Shown here: one piece after another, positions 35,119 through 45,600 of the stretch
Layout: every line of letters starts with the position of its first letter
How positions within the stretch are numbered: the first letter of the stretch is position 1
Source of the DNA: CAVSDF01 sp963726715
Lineage (GTDB): Bacteria; Bacteroidota; Rhodothermia; Rhodothermales; BA12
Reading direction: 5' to 3'
Assembly: GCA_963726715.1 (NCBI GenBank)
Contig: CAVSDF010000006.1
Location: forward strand, 310,001 to 374,000
DNA length: 64,000 nt
Translations under genes and position numbers: made by a program
Notes under the pieces: model-generated
What the model saw: only the letters and a program-made list of their open reading frames with translations
What the model was told of the DNA's origin: nothing
The model's database searches: none

Positions 35119-36726
35119 TTACCGCGTGTATTTCGGCGTCTCGCGCATCATCGCCTCGATGGCGGCGGTCGTGCGCGGCGTGCCGGCCGAGAGGTTGACC
35201 GGGGCGCCTGCGGTGACGAGGATGTCGTCCTCGATGCGCACGCCGATGTTCCACCACTTCGGGTCGACCTCTGCGGACGGGCTGATGTAGATGCCCGGCT
35301 CGACGGTCACGACCGCCCCCGGCACGAGCGGCCCTTGCCCCACGTCGTGGACGAAGAGGCCGATGTGGTGGCTCGTGCCGTGCATGAAGAACCGCCGCAC
35401 GTCGGCGTCGGTCTGGATGAGGCCGAGCGTGCGGAGGCCTTGCGTGATGACGCGCGTCGCGGCGGCACCGGGGGCTGAGAACGGCGCCCCGGCGACGGCG
35501 GCGGCGATGCCCGCGTCCTGCGCGGCGAGGACGAGGTCGTAGATGGCTTTCTGCTCCGCCGAGAAGCGTCCGCTCACCGGAATCGTGCGCGTCACGTCGG
35601 CGGTGTAGCCGTGGACCTCGGCGCCCATGTCCATCACCACGATGTCGCCATCGCGAAGGGGGCGGCGGTTGGTGTTGTAGTGGAGGACGGTCGAGTTCTC
35701 GCCCGCGCCGACGATGCTCGGGTAGCCGACCGCCTCGGCGCCTTCGCGGAAGAACACGTACTCGGCGGCGGCTTCGAGGTGGTACTCCGAGAGGCCGGGG
35801 GCGGCGATGCGCATCGCCTCGTTGTGGCCTTCGGCGGAGGCGTCGATGGCGCGGCGGAGGAGGCGAAGCTCGTCGTCGGTCTTGACCATGCGGGCTTGGC
35901 CGAGGATTCCCGGAAGCAGCGCGGCGTCGGCGATGCGGCCCATGCGGGCGGTGCGCCACGCGTCCCACGCGGCGTAGTCGGGGGCGGACTGGAAGACGCG
36001 GACGGCGGCCTGCAGCGTCGTGTCGGCGAAGTCTTCGGCCCTCAGGCGCGTGGCGACGGCCTGCCGGAGCGTCCCGAACGCCTCCGACGAGCCGACGCTC
36101 AGCATCCCGCGCGCGGCGTTGCGGACGTAGGCGTTGCCGTCGATGGTGAGCGTCGGGGCGTGGGCGCGGAGGGTGTCGATCTGCGCGGCGAGGCCCTTCG
36201 TCGGCGCCTCGGGGAGACCGGCGAGGAAGGCGCGTCCGGTCGTGCCGAGCGCCGCGGCGAGCACCTCGCCGAAGCGTGTGTTCGGCACCGCGCGTTCGAC
36301 GCCGAGCTGCGCCTGCGCCCGCTCCGGCCCGAAGCGGCGCCCGATCCACACCTCCGAGAAGGCGTCGCGCGGCGGCACGAGAAGGACCTCGTGGACGGTC
36401 TGGCCGTCGAGCGCGAAGCCGTCTTTGGAGACGATCAGCACCGATTCGGGCTCGTGCGTGCCGGTGAGGTAGGTCAGGTTGGCGTCCTGCCGGTACTCGA
36501 AATCGCTGTCGTTGAGGCGCTGCCGCTCGGGCGAGGAGAAGAACACGCCGACGCCCCCGGCGGGAAGCGCGTCGCGGACGAGCGCGCGGCGCGAGGCGTG
36601 GAAGGCCGTCGGCAGCAGGTCGGTGTCGTAGCGCACCGGCGCGACGGGCAGCGCCGCGGGCTGCGCGAGCACCGGGGCGGCAGGGACGAGGGCCGCGAGG
36701 GCGGCGAAGGCGAGGAAGCGGCGCAT
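35119..36726 (-). CDS. Exported M24 aminopeptidase P-type metallopeptidase
   Basis: A 535-residue protein with a signal peptide (MRRFLAFAALAALVPAAPVL). An AMP_N-like domain (about residues 40-230: SSPERQRLNDSDFEYRQDAN, HEPESVLIVSKD) is followed by a pita-bread catalytic domain. Metal ligands are visible in VVMDMGAEVHGYTADVTRT (two Asp), FMHGTSHHIGLFVHDVG (His), VTVEPGIYI (Glu) and GVRIEDDILV (Glu). It cleaves the N-terminal residue before proline; the signal peptide places it in the periplasm or outside. It appears complete, with no frame breaks. Confidence 0.92.
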   Translation of the reverse strand: MRRFLAFAALAALVPAAPVLAQPAALPVAPVRYDTDLLPTAFHASRRALVRDALPAGGVGVFFSSPERQRLNDSDFEYRQDANLTYLTGTHEPESVLIVSKDGFALDGQTVHEVLLVPPRDAFSEVWIGRRFGPERAQAQLGVERAVPNTRFGEVLAAALGTTGRAFLAGLPEAPTKGLAAQIDTLRAHAPTLTIDGNAYVRNAARGMLSVGSSEAFGTLRQAVATRLRAEDFADTTLQAAVRVFQSAPDYAAWDAWRTARMGRIADAALLPGILGQARMVKTDDELRLLRRAIDASAEGHNEAMRIAAPGLSEYHLEAAAEYVFFREGAEAVGYPSIVGAGENSTVLHYNTNRRPLRDGDIVVMDMGAEVHGYTADVTRTIPVSGRFSAEQKAIYDLVLAAQDAGIAAAVAGAPFSAPGAAATRVITQGLRTLGLIQTDADVRRFFMHGTSHHIGLFVHDVGQGPLVPGAVVTVEPGIYISPSAEVDPKWWNIGVRIEDDILVTAGAPVNLSAGTPRTTAAIEAMMRETPKYTR

Positions 36727-36961
36727 CGGGGGCGGTGAAGACGTGAGGACGTGAGGACGGAGACGGAGACGAACATCGGTCCTCCCAAGAAACGGACGCC
36801 GCCGCCGCTCGCGCATCCCGCCCGGCACCGCAGTCGGCACGCCCTGCACCACGCCGCCGGTGATCCCGCGGCCGGAAATGCCGCAGGCATCGCTTCGCCC
36901 GGTGACGCAGGGCTGTCACGATGTGCGGGAGATCGTACCGGTCCATCCATCCGCCGCGCCG

Positions 36962-37285
36962 ATGCACACGCCATCACTCACACACCCGCCACCCGAAACG
37001 GCCCACGCCACCGGCTTCCTGCTCGTCCGCTACACCCCGCCGGGGCCGCCCGCGGCGGTCGAGGAGCAGGTGGCGCGCTACGCCGCCGCGCTCTTCCCGT
37101 ACGATGCGACGTGGCTCGGCGGCACCGCCGTGGCACTCAGCCCGCCCGTCGCCTCCGCCGAATCGGTCGCGGCGGCGCTGCGGGCGCGCATCGGCGACGG
37201 CATCGAGGTGCGCGCCGTGGCGATGCCACCGTCGATGTCACCGTCGGTGCCGCAGTCGGTGGAAAGCAGCGTCCTCGCCGGGTGA
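36962..37285 (+). CDS. Small hypothetical protein
   Basis: A 107-residue protein from the ATG at 36962 (MHTPSLTHPPPETAHATGFL); an in-frame ATG at 36860 is possible but runs through sequence opposite the upstream gene region. It has no signal peptide or membrane segment. FLLVRYTPPGPPAAVEEQVA suggests one alpha/beta domain. Codon use fits the genome. No family recognised. Confidence 0.5.
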   Translation: MHTPSLTHPPPETAHATGFLLVRYTPPGPPAAVEEQVARYAAALFPYDATWLGGTAVALSPPVASAESVAAALRARIGDGIEVRAVAMPPSMSPSVPQSVESSVLAG

Positions 37286-37292
37286 CGCCGCG

Positions 37293-37841
37293 TCAGGGCG
37301 TCGATGCCGGTGGCGCGGACGGTGCCTCCGCAGGTCGTTCGCCCCACGTCATCAGCCCGCCGAAGTGGGCGGTGCGCACGACGGCAGCGGTGGTGGCGAG
37401 GGCGAGGATGGCGCCGACGATGCGGAGCGCGAGTGCCGCGCGGACCGCGCCGCTTCCTGCGCCCGGCAGGCGCGTCGTGAAGATCGTCTCCGCCGCCATC
37501 GTCCGCTCGCGCCGCCCCATCCACACCGACAAGCCGGTCGCCCCGCCGACGGTGAGGACGGTGGCGATGCCGAGGTAGAACGCCCAGTCGGATGCCTCTT
37601 CGTGTTGGTGGAGGTATTTGTCGACGCGCGGCTCGCCTTCGACCTGGTGTTCGAGGTCCTCGCCGGTCTCGCGCGCCACGTACGCCCCGGCGGTGCCGAG
37701 CACGAGCAGCCAGAGTGTCACGCCGCGCCAGAACGACGATCCGCGCACTGCCCACACGAGCGCCGCCGGGCCGCCGAGGGCGAGCAGGACGATGGGGAAG
37801 TGGACGACGGCGGGGTGCCAGACGGCGGGCAGTGGGAGCAT
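37293..37841 (-). CDS. DUF2231 membrane protein
   Basis: A 182-residue protein starting MLPLPAVWHPAVVHFPIVLL at 37841. HPAVVHFPIVLL is the classic DUF2231 opening. Four hydrophobic helices can be seen at about residues 10-32, 39-55, 86-105 and 132-152. GETGEDLEHQ-like sequence after helix 2 (ARETGEDLEHQVEGEPRVDK) is also typical. It is an inner-membrane protein of unknown function, often linked with redox or copper proteins; nothing adjacent supports a specific role. Confidence 0.85.
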   Translation of the reverse strand: MLPLPAVWHPAVVHFPIVLLALGGPAALVWAVRGSSFWRGVTLWLLVLGTAGAYVARETGEDLEHQVEGEPRVDKYLHQHEEASDWAFYLGIATVLTVGGATGLSVWMGRRERTMAAETIFTTRLPGAGSGAVRAALALRIVGAILALATTAAVVRTAHFGGLMTWGERPAEAPSAPPASTP

Positions 37842-37987
37842 CGGAGCGGAAGAGGACAGGCCGCGCCACGATACGCCACGCGGCGTGGGCGGGGGGGAAG
37901 TTGGCGGGATCGTGAGTTGGTGAGCTCGGGATGGAGGAGATGCACCATCTCGCAAACTCACCCCTCACCACCCCACCACCCTGCGGC

Positions 37988-37994
37988 TACATTG
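37988..37994 (+). promoter_or_regulatory. TAnnTTG promoter box
   Basis: TACATTG, 21 nt ahead of the GTG at 38016 of the HD hydrolase. Confidence 0.4.
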
Positions 37995-38015
37995 CCGCGC
38001 CATCCCCGATCCGCC

Positions 38016-39287
38016 GTGCCGCGCGCCAAGCTCTTCTCCGATCCCGTCCACGGCTTCGTGTCGGTGCCGCGCGGGCTGGTCTTCGACCTCGTCGAGTCGC
38101 CCGAGGTGCAGCGGCTGCGGCGGATCCGGCAGCTCGGCGTCGGGCACCTCGTCTTTCCGGGCGCCGAGCACACCCGCTTCGGCCACGCCCTCGGCACGAT
38201 GGCGCTCATGCAGGAGGCGCTCGACACGCTCGAAGAGACCGAAACGCCCGTCTCGCCCGACGAGCGCACCGCCGCCCTCGCCGCCGCGCTCCTCCACGAC
38301 ATCGGCCACGGGCCGTTCTCGCACACGCTCGAAGGACTGCTCCTCGGCGGGCAGCGCCACGAGGCGATGAGCCGCGCGCTCATGCGCGACCTCGACCGCC
38401 GCCACGGCGGCGCCCTCGCGCTCACGCTCGATCTCTTCGACGGCGCCTACCACCGGCCCTTCTTCCACGCCCTCGTCTCCGGCCAACTCGACGTCGACCG
38501 GCTCGACTACCTGCGGCGCGACGCCTTCCACACCGGCGTCGTCGAGGGACAGGTCGGCGTGGCGCGGCTCATCCGCACCCTCGCCGTGGAGCCGTCTGCG
38601 GGCGGCGTCGGCAGTCGCCTCGTCGTGGAGTCGAAGGGGCGGTATGCCGTCGAGGCGTTTCTCGTGGCGCGGCGGCTGATGTACTGGCAGGTCTACCTGC
38701 ACCGCACCGTCCTCGCGGGCGACCACGTCCTCCGCGGCGCCCTCCTGCGCGTGCGCGAGCACCTGGCCGACGGATCGCGCCGGGCCAGCCGCGACGCCTG
38801 CTCGGCGCCCCTCCTGTTCTTCCTCGAACGCGCCCGCCCCGACGTCGACGATCCCGACGTGCGCCGCGCCTTCTGCGCCCTCGACGACGCCGACGTGCTC
38901 GTCAGCCTGAAGCGCTGGCGCGACGACCGCGACCCCGTCCTCGCCGACCTCGCCGGGCGCTTCCTCGACCGCCGCCTCCCCGCCGTCACGTGGCTCGACG
39001 CCGATCCGACCGATGCCGAACGCGCCGCCTGGACCGACGCCGTCTCCGCGCACCTCGTCGCCAGCGGCCTCGCCACGCCCGCCACGCTCGACGCGACGCT
39101 GCCGTACTACCTCGCCTTCGACCGCGCAACCAACACCGCCTACGCCCGCCGCTCGCCCATCCTGATCCGTCACTCCGACGGCCGCGTCCGCGAGTTCCAC
39201 ACCGTCGCCGACGTCTCCGCCGCCTCCAACGGTGGCCGCGTGACCCGCCCGTACGTCGTCCATCCCAAAGGCATCACGCCGGGCTGA
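38016..39287 (+). CDS. HD-domain phosphohydrolase (dGTPase-like)
   Basis: A 423-residue protein from the GTG at 38016 (VPRAKLFSDPVHGFVSVPRG). The opening DPVHGF......L..SPEVQRLRRIRQLG is diagnostic of dNTPase/SAMHD1-like HD proteins. The HD metal site is H (EHTRFGHALG), HD (LLHDIGHGPFSH) and the distal D (GQLDVDRLDYLRRD). These enzymes hydrolyse dNTPs or related nucleotides; the exact substrate is not shown here. It ends 3 bp from the oppositely oriented hpt gene. Confidence 0.88.
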   Translation: MPRAKLFSDPVHGFVSVPRGLVFDLVESPEVQRLRRIRQLGVGHLVFPGAEHTRFGHALGTMALMQEALDTLEETETPVSPDERTAALAAALLHDIGHGPFSHTLEGLLLGGQRHEAMSRALMRDLDRRHGGALALTLDLFDGAYHRPFFHALVSGQLDVDRLDYLRRDAFHTGVVEGQVGVARLIRTLAVEPSAGGVGSRLVVESKGRYAVEAFLVARRLMYWQVYLHRTVLAGDHVLRGALLRVREHLADGSRRASRDACSAPLLFFLERARPDVDDPDVRRAFCALDDADVLVSLKRWRDDRDPVLADLAGRFLDRRLPAVTWLDADPTDAERAAWTDAVSAHLVASGLATPATLDATLPYYLAFDRATNTAYARRSPILIRHSDGRVREFHTVADVSAASNGGRVTRPYVVHPKGITPG

Positions 39288-39290
39288 CGC

Positions 39291-39944
39291 TCACCCGTGG
39301 CCGTGCACCGGGCTGTCGGCGAGGACGTAGAGGTCGGGGAGGTTGCGGGCGAGCTGGCCGTAGTCGAGGCCGTAGCCGAGGACGAAGAGGTTGGGGATGC
39401 GGAAGCCGACGTAGTCGAGCGGCACGTTCACCTGCCGGGCCTCGGGCTTGTCGAGGAGCGTCGCCACGCGAAGCGTCGCCGGTTCGAGCTCGGCGATGGC
39501 ATCGAGCATGTAGCGCATCGACTGGCCGGTGTCGACGATGTCCTCGACGACGATGACGTGGCGCCCGGCGAGGACGGCGTCGACGCGCTTGAGCTCGGTG
39601 ATCTGCCCGCTCGACACCTTGGCCGCGCCGTAGGAGGAGAGCTTGAAGAAGTCGACCTCGCAGTCGATCGTCAGCGCCCGCATCAGGTCGGCGATGAAGA
39701 CGAAGGCGCCGTTGAGCACGCCGATGAGGATCGGCGTCTGGCCTGCGTACTCGTTCGAGATCTCCGCGCCGAGGGCAGCGATGCGGTCGCGGATCACGTC
39801 TCGCCCGAGGTACGGCACGAAGCGCTCGCCGCGGCAGAGGATCGACCCGTCGGCGGCGGGGGCGTACGGATGAAGGCTCCGGTCGAGGCCCGACGCGGTC
39901 GTGTCGGCGGGCGGAGGCGTGGCGTCGGTGGAGTCGGCAGGCAT
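39291..39944 (-). CDS. hpt: Hypoxanthine phosphoribosyltransferase
   Basis: A 217-residue enzyme from the ATG at 39944 (MPADSTDATPPPADTTASGL); about 35 N-terminal residues are a low-complexity extension. Type I PRTase features: LIGVLNGAFVFIADLMR (substrate loop), DFFKLSSYGAAKVSSGQITE (flexible loop), VIVVEDIVDTGQSM (PRPP loop) and LDYVGFRIPNLFVLGYGLDY at the end. It salvages hypoxanthine/guanine to IMP/GMP. It lies 148 bp downstream of tilS on the same strand; tilS-hpt neighbours are common in bacteria. Confidence 0.93.
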   Translation of the reverse strand: MPADSTDATPPPADTTASGLDRSLHPYAPAADGSILCRGERFVPYLGRDVIRDRIAALGAEISNEYAGQTPILIGVLNGAFVFIADLMRALTIDCEVDFFKLSSYGAAKVSSGQITELKRVDAVLAGRHVIVVEDIVDTGQSMRYMLDAIAELEPATLRVATLLDKPEARQVNVPLDYVGFRIPNLFVLGYGLDYGQLARNLPDLYVLADSPVHGHG

Positions 39945-39989
39945 CGGGCAGGGGCAGGCGTGGACGGGCGCCCGAAAGGTACGGGCACG

Positions 39990-40020
39990 ATGGACGACCG
40001 ACGACGGACGACGGACGACA
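39990..40020. repeat. CGTCCGTCGTC repeat, inverted orientation
   Basis: GGACGACCGACGACGG then ACGACGGACGACA, complementary to the repeats at 25239 and 35086. A second short run (GGACGACGGACGACTC) follows near 40057. They fill the tilS-hpt spacer. Confidence 0.6.
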
Positions 40021-40092
40021 AGGGCCAACCTCTCCGGTCCCCGCACCGGACAGATCTGGACGACGGACGACTCACGACCGACAACTCGCGGC

Positions 40093-41486
40093 TCATCCCG
40101 CCACGAACCGCAGCGCCACCACGCGCCGCGTCGTCGGCCCGACGACCGCAACGTGCGCCGCGCGAATCCCGACGACCGCCACGACCGCGCCCGCCGCATC
40201 GACGACGACCGACGCGGCGGCGCGGCGCTCGGGTGGGACGCGGGCCGTCGTGAGCACATCGGAGACGAGGCGCGAGTGGTCTGGCATTCCGAAGGGCTGC
40301 ATCCGGTCGCCCGCGCGCCACCGGCGAACGGTGAGGGGCAGGGCGAGCGCGTCGGCGTCGAACCACGCCACAGCGGCATCGCGCGCAAACGCCGCCGGCC
40401 GCTCCGCCGCGTCGAGCCGCACCACGCCCCCCGGCACGTCCACCGCCCCGCCCGTGGAGAGGGGCTGCGGGGCATCGCCGCTCCCGCTCGCCTGTGCCGG
40501 GACGAAGCGCAGCACGCCGCGCCCGCGCCAGACGGTGCCCGCCGGGTGCGCGAGCCGTCGTCCGACACGAGCAGACGCGAGGGCATCGAGGCGGGCGGCG
40601 GCGCGGGCGTCGGCGGGGACGCCGGGCAGAAAGGCGGCGAGGGCGTCGAGGAGGAGGCCGCGGCGGATCTCGGGTGGGAGGCCGTCGAGGGCGTCGAGGC
40701 GGAGGGTGCCGCCGTCGGCGTCGTCGCCGGACACGAGGGCGCGGCGCGCAGGCGGCGGCGGGCGGGAGCAGCGAGGCGGCGCTCGGCGGCGATGCTGACC
40801 GCGCTGCGGGCGATGCGGCGGGCGGCGCCGGGGACGAGGGCGTCGAGGCGCGGCAGGAGGTCGTGGCGGACGGCGTTGCGGCGCATCCGCGCGTCGTCGT
40901 TGCTCGCGTCGTGGCGCCACGCGAGGCCGCGCGCGGCGGCGTGGGCGGCGAGGATCGCGCGCGGCACGTCGAGGAACGGGCGGACGAGCAGGACGGGCGG
41001 GGCCGCATCCCCCGTCGTCCTCCCACCGCCGAGCCTCCGGACGGGCCGCATCGCCGCGAGGCCGCGCGTGCCGGCGCCGCGCAGGAGGGCGAGCAGGAAC
41101 GTCTCCGCCTGGTCGTCCTCGTGGTGCGCCGTCGCAATCCACCCCGCGCCCACCGCCCGCGCCGCCTCGCCGAACGCCGTCCGCCGAACCTCCCGCGCCC
41201 ACGCTTCGACGCCCGCCGCCGGGGCCGCGCCCGCCTGCACGACGCGCACCGGCAGCCCGAGCCGCGCGCCGGTCTCCGCGACGAGCGCCGCATCGGCATC
41301 GGCGTCGGCGCCGCGCAGGCCGTGATGGACGTGGAGGACGAGCGCCACGCGCCCGAGCCGCGCGAGCACGTCGAGGAGCACCATCGAATCGCATCCGCCA
41401 CTCACCGCCGCGACGCCCGCGCCCGCGATCCGGTGGCGCGCGACGAACGCCGCCGCGTGGGCATCGAGGTCGTCGTGAACATGCAT
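40093..41486 (-). CDS. tilS: tRNA(Ile)-lysidine synthase, one frame break
   Basis: The ATG at 41486 starts MHVHDDLDAHAAAFVARHRI. The PP-loop SGGCDSMVLLD (residues 29-39), LHVHHGLRGADADAD and ATAHHEDDQAETFLLALLRG identify TilS, which converts C34 of tRNA-Ile(CAU) to lysidine. Between about 40740 and 40800 the frame changes (net two extra bases or one missing), after which TVRRWRAGDRMQPFGM and the remaining C-terminal TilS domain follow to ALRFVAG; about 464 residues. It is usually essential, so the break is suspect. Confidence 0.85.
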
Positions 41487-42035
41487 GTCGGCATCCGCAT
41501 AGGGCGGGGCGAACGCCGCCCCGCCGCGCGCCGGTCCCGCGTGTGGGTGCCGTGGTCGTCTGGCTGTCTGAGGGTGTTAGAAATGCTCTCGATGTGGAGA
41601 TCGGGGACACGGCCTCACGTTCCCGTCGTCAGATGCCGCCGCATGCCGCGCGCGATGCGCGTCGGCTCGTTCGCCCCATCGTGCCGGGACTGCGGCTCTT
41701 CGAGGTGCCCGTTCGCCGTCGGCCCCGAACCGGCCGGTCCACGTGCGCAGCGTGCGGCGGGAGAGGCTGCATCGTCAGCAGGCGATGCCGACGCTTCCGC
41801 TCTGGCGGTCGGTCTCGCCTCAGATGTGGCGGGCCTTGATCGTCTCGGAGGCGCCGGTCACGGAGGCGGTCGGGCGGTGTCAACGGCGAGATCTACGCGT
41901 CGACGTCACGTCTCCGATCCCGGCATCACGAGCGTCTCGACCGGACGTTCGGACGGGCAACGGACCTACGCGCGTCGCCGCATCGCCTGCGCGCCGCATT
42001 CCGTACGTTGGGGCGTTCGCCCGCTCCCGCGCCCG
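41487..42035. other. 549-bp stretch without a recognisable gene
   Basis: Open frames on both strands here are Arg-rich, overlap each other and show no family features. It lies between divergent tilS and the membrane protein at 42036, so it must hold their promoters (one candidate box at 42004). A decayed gene is possible. Confidence 0.5.
42004..42010 (+). promoter_or_regulatory. TAnnTTG promoter box
   Basis: TACGTTG, 25 nt ahead of the ATG at 42036. Confidence 0.4.
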
Positions 42036-42593
42036 ATGCCGTCTCGCCTGACCGCCCTGTTTGCCCGTCCCGTTGTGCTCGCCGCCCTCGGGTGGGCGCT
42101 CGCGGCGGTGGCGTTCGTCGTGATCGCGATGACGTTCTACGGCGGCGACCGGGTGCTGCGGGGACTTGGGATGGCCCTGTTCGTCGTCGCCTGCGCGGCG
42201 CACCTCGCGGCGTTCTCGCTCGATCTGTGGACGACGCGGACGCGGCGGCGCGTGCCGTTCGTCGCCCTGCACTACCTCGCCCTCATCGCAGGCGTCGGCC
42301 TCTGGCGGCTCGCCGAGTCCCGGCGCGAGGCGGCGTGGTTCCGCGAGGACCCGCGCCGCGTGGCGACCGAGATCGACGGCGATGCGCTCGCGGTGCGCAC
42401 CTCGGCGGGCGTCTGGCGCGTGCCCCTCAACACCTGCGCGGGCGGCCCGGCCCCCGGCGTCTCGCACGACGGCAGCGGCGCGGGCATCGGCACGCGCTCG
42501 AACGGCGGCACGGTCGAGGTGACCTTCGGCATGAACGACGAACCGTACATGCGCCTCGATGTCGCCGCGCGGCGCGTGACCTGCCTGCCGTGA
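42036..42593 (+). CDS. Membrane protein of unknown function
   Basis: A 185-residue protein. Three hydrophobic helices at about residues 12-32 (VVLAALGWALAAVAFVVIAM), 43-62 (GMALFVVACAAHLAAFSLDL) and 75-92 (FVALHYLALIAGVGLW) are followed by a soluble domain of about 85 residues with one Cys near the middle (PLNTCAGG) and one near the end (VTCLP). No family recognised. A TAnnTTG box precedes it. Confidence 0.6.
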   Translation: MPSRLTALFARPVVLAALGWALAAVAFVVIAMTFYGGDRVLRGLGMALFVVACAAHLAAFSLDLWTTRTRRRVPFVALHYLALIAGVGLWRLAESRREAAWFREDPRRVATEIDGDALAVRTSAGVWRVPLNTCAGGPAPGVSHDGSGAGIGTRSNGGTVEVTFGMNDEPYMRLDVAARRVTCLP

Positions 42594-42609
42594 CGGCGCA
42601 GGCGGTCGG

Positions 42610-45600
42610 TCAGCGGACGACGATGCGGGCGGTGCGGGTCTCGCCGTGCTGGCTCGCGCGGACGATGTAGACGCCAGGGGCGAGCGTGCCCGCAGGCACG
42701 GCCACGAGGACGGCGCCCGCCGGTTCGTCGCGGTCGAGGAGCGTGGCAACACGCCGCCCGAGCACGTCGAACGCCTCGACGGTCACGCGGCCCGCGCGGG
42801 CGAGGCGCAGCGGCAAGCGGCCCTCGCCGACGAGCGGGTTCGGCGCGAGCGGGCCGAGCGCGAACGCGCCGGTCGAGGCGTCGGCGCCGTCGGCGGCGGT
42901 CGTCGTGGTGAGCGCGATGCGGACGAACTCGGCGGCGTCGAGCGAGGCGTCGCCGTTGCCCGCCGGGGCCTGCACGCGGAGGGCGCCGCCGTCGGCGGTG
43001 GCGTACTCGGCGGCGGCGACGTAGACGGCGTCGGGGATGCGCCCGAAGGCGGCGGCGACATCGACGGTGCCCTCGACCATCTCGCCGCTCGCCATCCGGT
43101 AGGCGGCGCTCGTCGTCGCGCCCGAGGCGGGCGGCGTGAACCACGCGGCGTACCCGTTCGTCGATTCGCGGGCGAGGAAGGCGCGGGGCGTGGCGACCGT
43201 GCCGCCCTTGCCCCACATCGCCGCCATCGGCGCGCCCGGCGTCTCGGCGACGAGCACGAACGCATCGCCCGCCGACGCCGTGCCTTCGGTGGCGAGGTAG
43301 AGCATTCCGCCGCGATACGCCGCGTGGAGCGTCCGCCCGCCCGATTGCGCCGCGACCGCCACGCCCGCGTCGAGGCGTCCGTCGAGCACGAACGCGGCCC
43401 CGCCGCCGCCTGTGCTGCCGGAGACGGCGATGCGGTAGTCGGTGCCGCCGTTGTTGTCCCACGTGTCGTCGCCGTAGTGGACGACGAAGGCGAGGGCGGA
43501 GACGGCCTGCGCGGCGTCGGTGAACGGGCCGAGCGTTGCGCGCAGCGTGTCGCCCTCGCGCGTGAACGGCGTCTCGACCGCCGGGCCGTTCGCGCCGAAG
43601 AGCGCCGTCCCCGCCGGGCGGTAGGCCGCGATGGGCGTCGCCCACGTCGATCCCTGCGGGTTGACGCCCCAGTGCAGGCGTGCGGTGCCGGTGCCCGGCG
43701 CGGCGACCTTGACCGTCACCGTCTGTTCTCTGGCCGGGGCCGTCGGGGTCCACGAGACGGTGCCGCGCCCGCCGCCGCCGCCGCCGCCCGTCGCGGTGCC
43801 CGTCCCGATCCACACGTGCTGCAGGTCGCTCGTCGCCACGCGCCCGGTGGCGTCGGTGGCCTCGACGGCGTAGTCGACGAGCACGCCCGAGAGGCCGGTG
43901 AGCGTCGCCTCGTAGCGGTCGGCGCGGATCGTCGGGAGCGGGTTCGTGCGCGCGGCAGGCTCGGCGACGCGCGTCATGCTCGAGCGTCTGCCACGCGCCG
44001 TCGGCGCCCGATCCGCCCGCGAAGGTCTGGTTGGCGGCATCGACGCGCCCGTCGGCGTCGACGCGGTAGCGCAGGCGGACCGTCGTGAGGCCGGAGACGT
44101 CGTAGGCGTACGTCCACACGGTCATCTCGCGGGGCTGGATGCGGCCCCACTCGGGTTCGCCGGGGTTGTAGGGCGTCCGCTGCGGGGCGAAGAGCGTCGG
44201 CGCGGCGGTGTCGTTCGCGGGCGATGCGGCGGCGATTCGGACGGCCTCGTTGCTCGCGCGCGTGACCTGGCTGTCCCAGATCTCCGTCCCGTCCCAGTAC
44301 CAGTAGTCGCTCGCGCTCGCCGTGTCGATCCAGCGCACGGCGGCGGCGGGGCGGCCCGCCGTCTCGACGGCGTTGGTGGCGGCGGTGAGGACGGCCCACG
44401 AATTTCGATCCGGGCTGTAGCCGTCGGCGCCCGCGCGCCCGAGCCACTTCAGGAACTCGGCATCGCCGTTGTCGGCGCCGCTCCACGAGCCGTTCTCGAC
44501 GTGGATGACGTCGCTCGCGGCGGGCGGGAAGGCGTCGAGGTAGTCCTGGACGGTCGTGAAGACGAAGCGGTCGGGCTGTGTCTTGACCCAGTCGACGAAG
44601 GCGCGGAAGTTGCCGTTGTAGTAGCCCTCGGAGCCGCCGCCGTAGTTGTCGCCGTCGTGGTGGAGGACGAGGAGGACGGGGTGGGCCGGGTCGGTGTTGT
44701 CGGCCTCGAACTGCCGCATCACCGCCTCGTACTGGAGGGCGCCGAAGCCACCGCGCCCGTCCTCGTTGCCGAGGTAGCGGTCGGTCGGCACGGCGACGAT
44801 CGTCGTCGTCTCGCCCGTCGCCGGGTCGGTGTGGGCGACGCGGTGCGGACGCCGCGCCCACGCCGAGACCTTCGTCGGCGCCCAGAGGCCGTTCAACTGG
44901 CGCCAGTCGCCCGGATTCGCGTTGCGCGCGTCGGCGCGGTTCGGCTCGGCGAGGTTGCCGCCCGCGCTGTACGGGTACCCATCGACGGCCCGCTCGAAGT
45001 GGATGTTGTCGACCATCGCCCACTCGACGCCGGCATCGCGGAGGGCCGGGATGATCCGCGTCGAGAAGGCGTTCTCCGGCGTGAAGATGCCCTTCGACGG
45101 CGCCGCGCCGAACGTCGCCGCGACCGCCTGCCGGTGCTGCGCGATCTGCCGCGCGATGGCCGCGCGCCCGAGCAGCGGCATGAGCGGGTGGTAGTAGCCG
45201 AAGCCGATGAGGTCGAGCCGCGCGTTGCCGCTCGCCGTGCGCCACGCCGCTGCCTCACGCCACGGGGCCGTCCAGTTGCGAAAATTGCCGTTGCCCGCCG
45301 CGTCGAGGCCGTTCAGCCCCTCGATGAGCGACCCCGAGAACGACACCGACGCCCCCGCGTGCGGCAGCCCGGCGTCCTGTCCGGCGCGGATGGCATTGCG
45401 CGGCCACGACGTGTACGGCCCGATGCGCTGGTTGAAGATGTCCTCGATGCGGTACGAGAAGCGCCCGGCGGCATCGCTCTGGCGGACCGACTCGCCAGGC
45501 ACGTAGACCGGCTGGTGCATGTGCCACAGAAACGCGATGTGGATCGCAGGCCGCGCGGGCGCCTGGGCACGCACGGTCGGAACGCGCCGCAGCGAGGGCA

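Noticed and set aside
39291..41486. Apparent TilS-Hpt fusion in a single frame of 731 codons
   Set aside because: The TilS part leaves its proper frame near 40760 and only nonsense Ser/Pro/Arg sequence links it to Hpt. The true TilS C-terminus lies in another frame and ends at 40093, so these are two genes.
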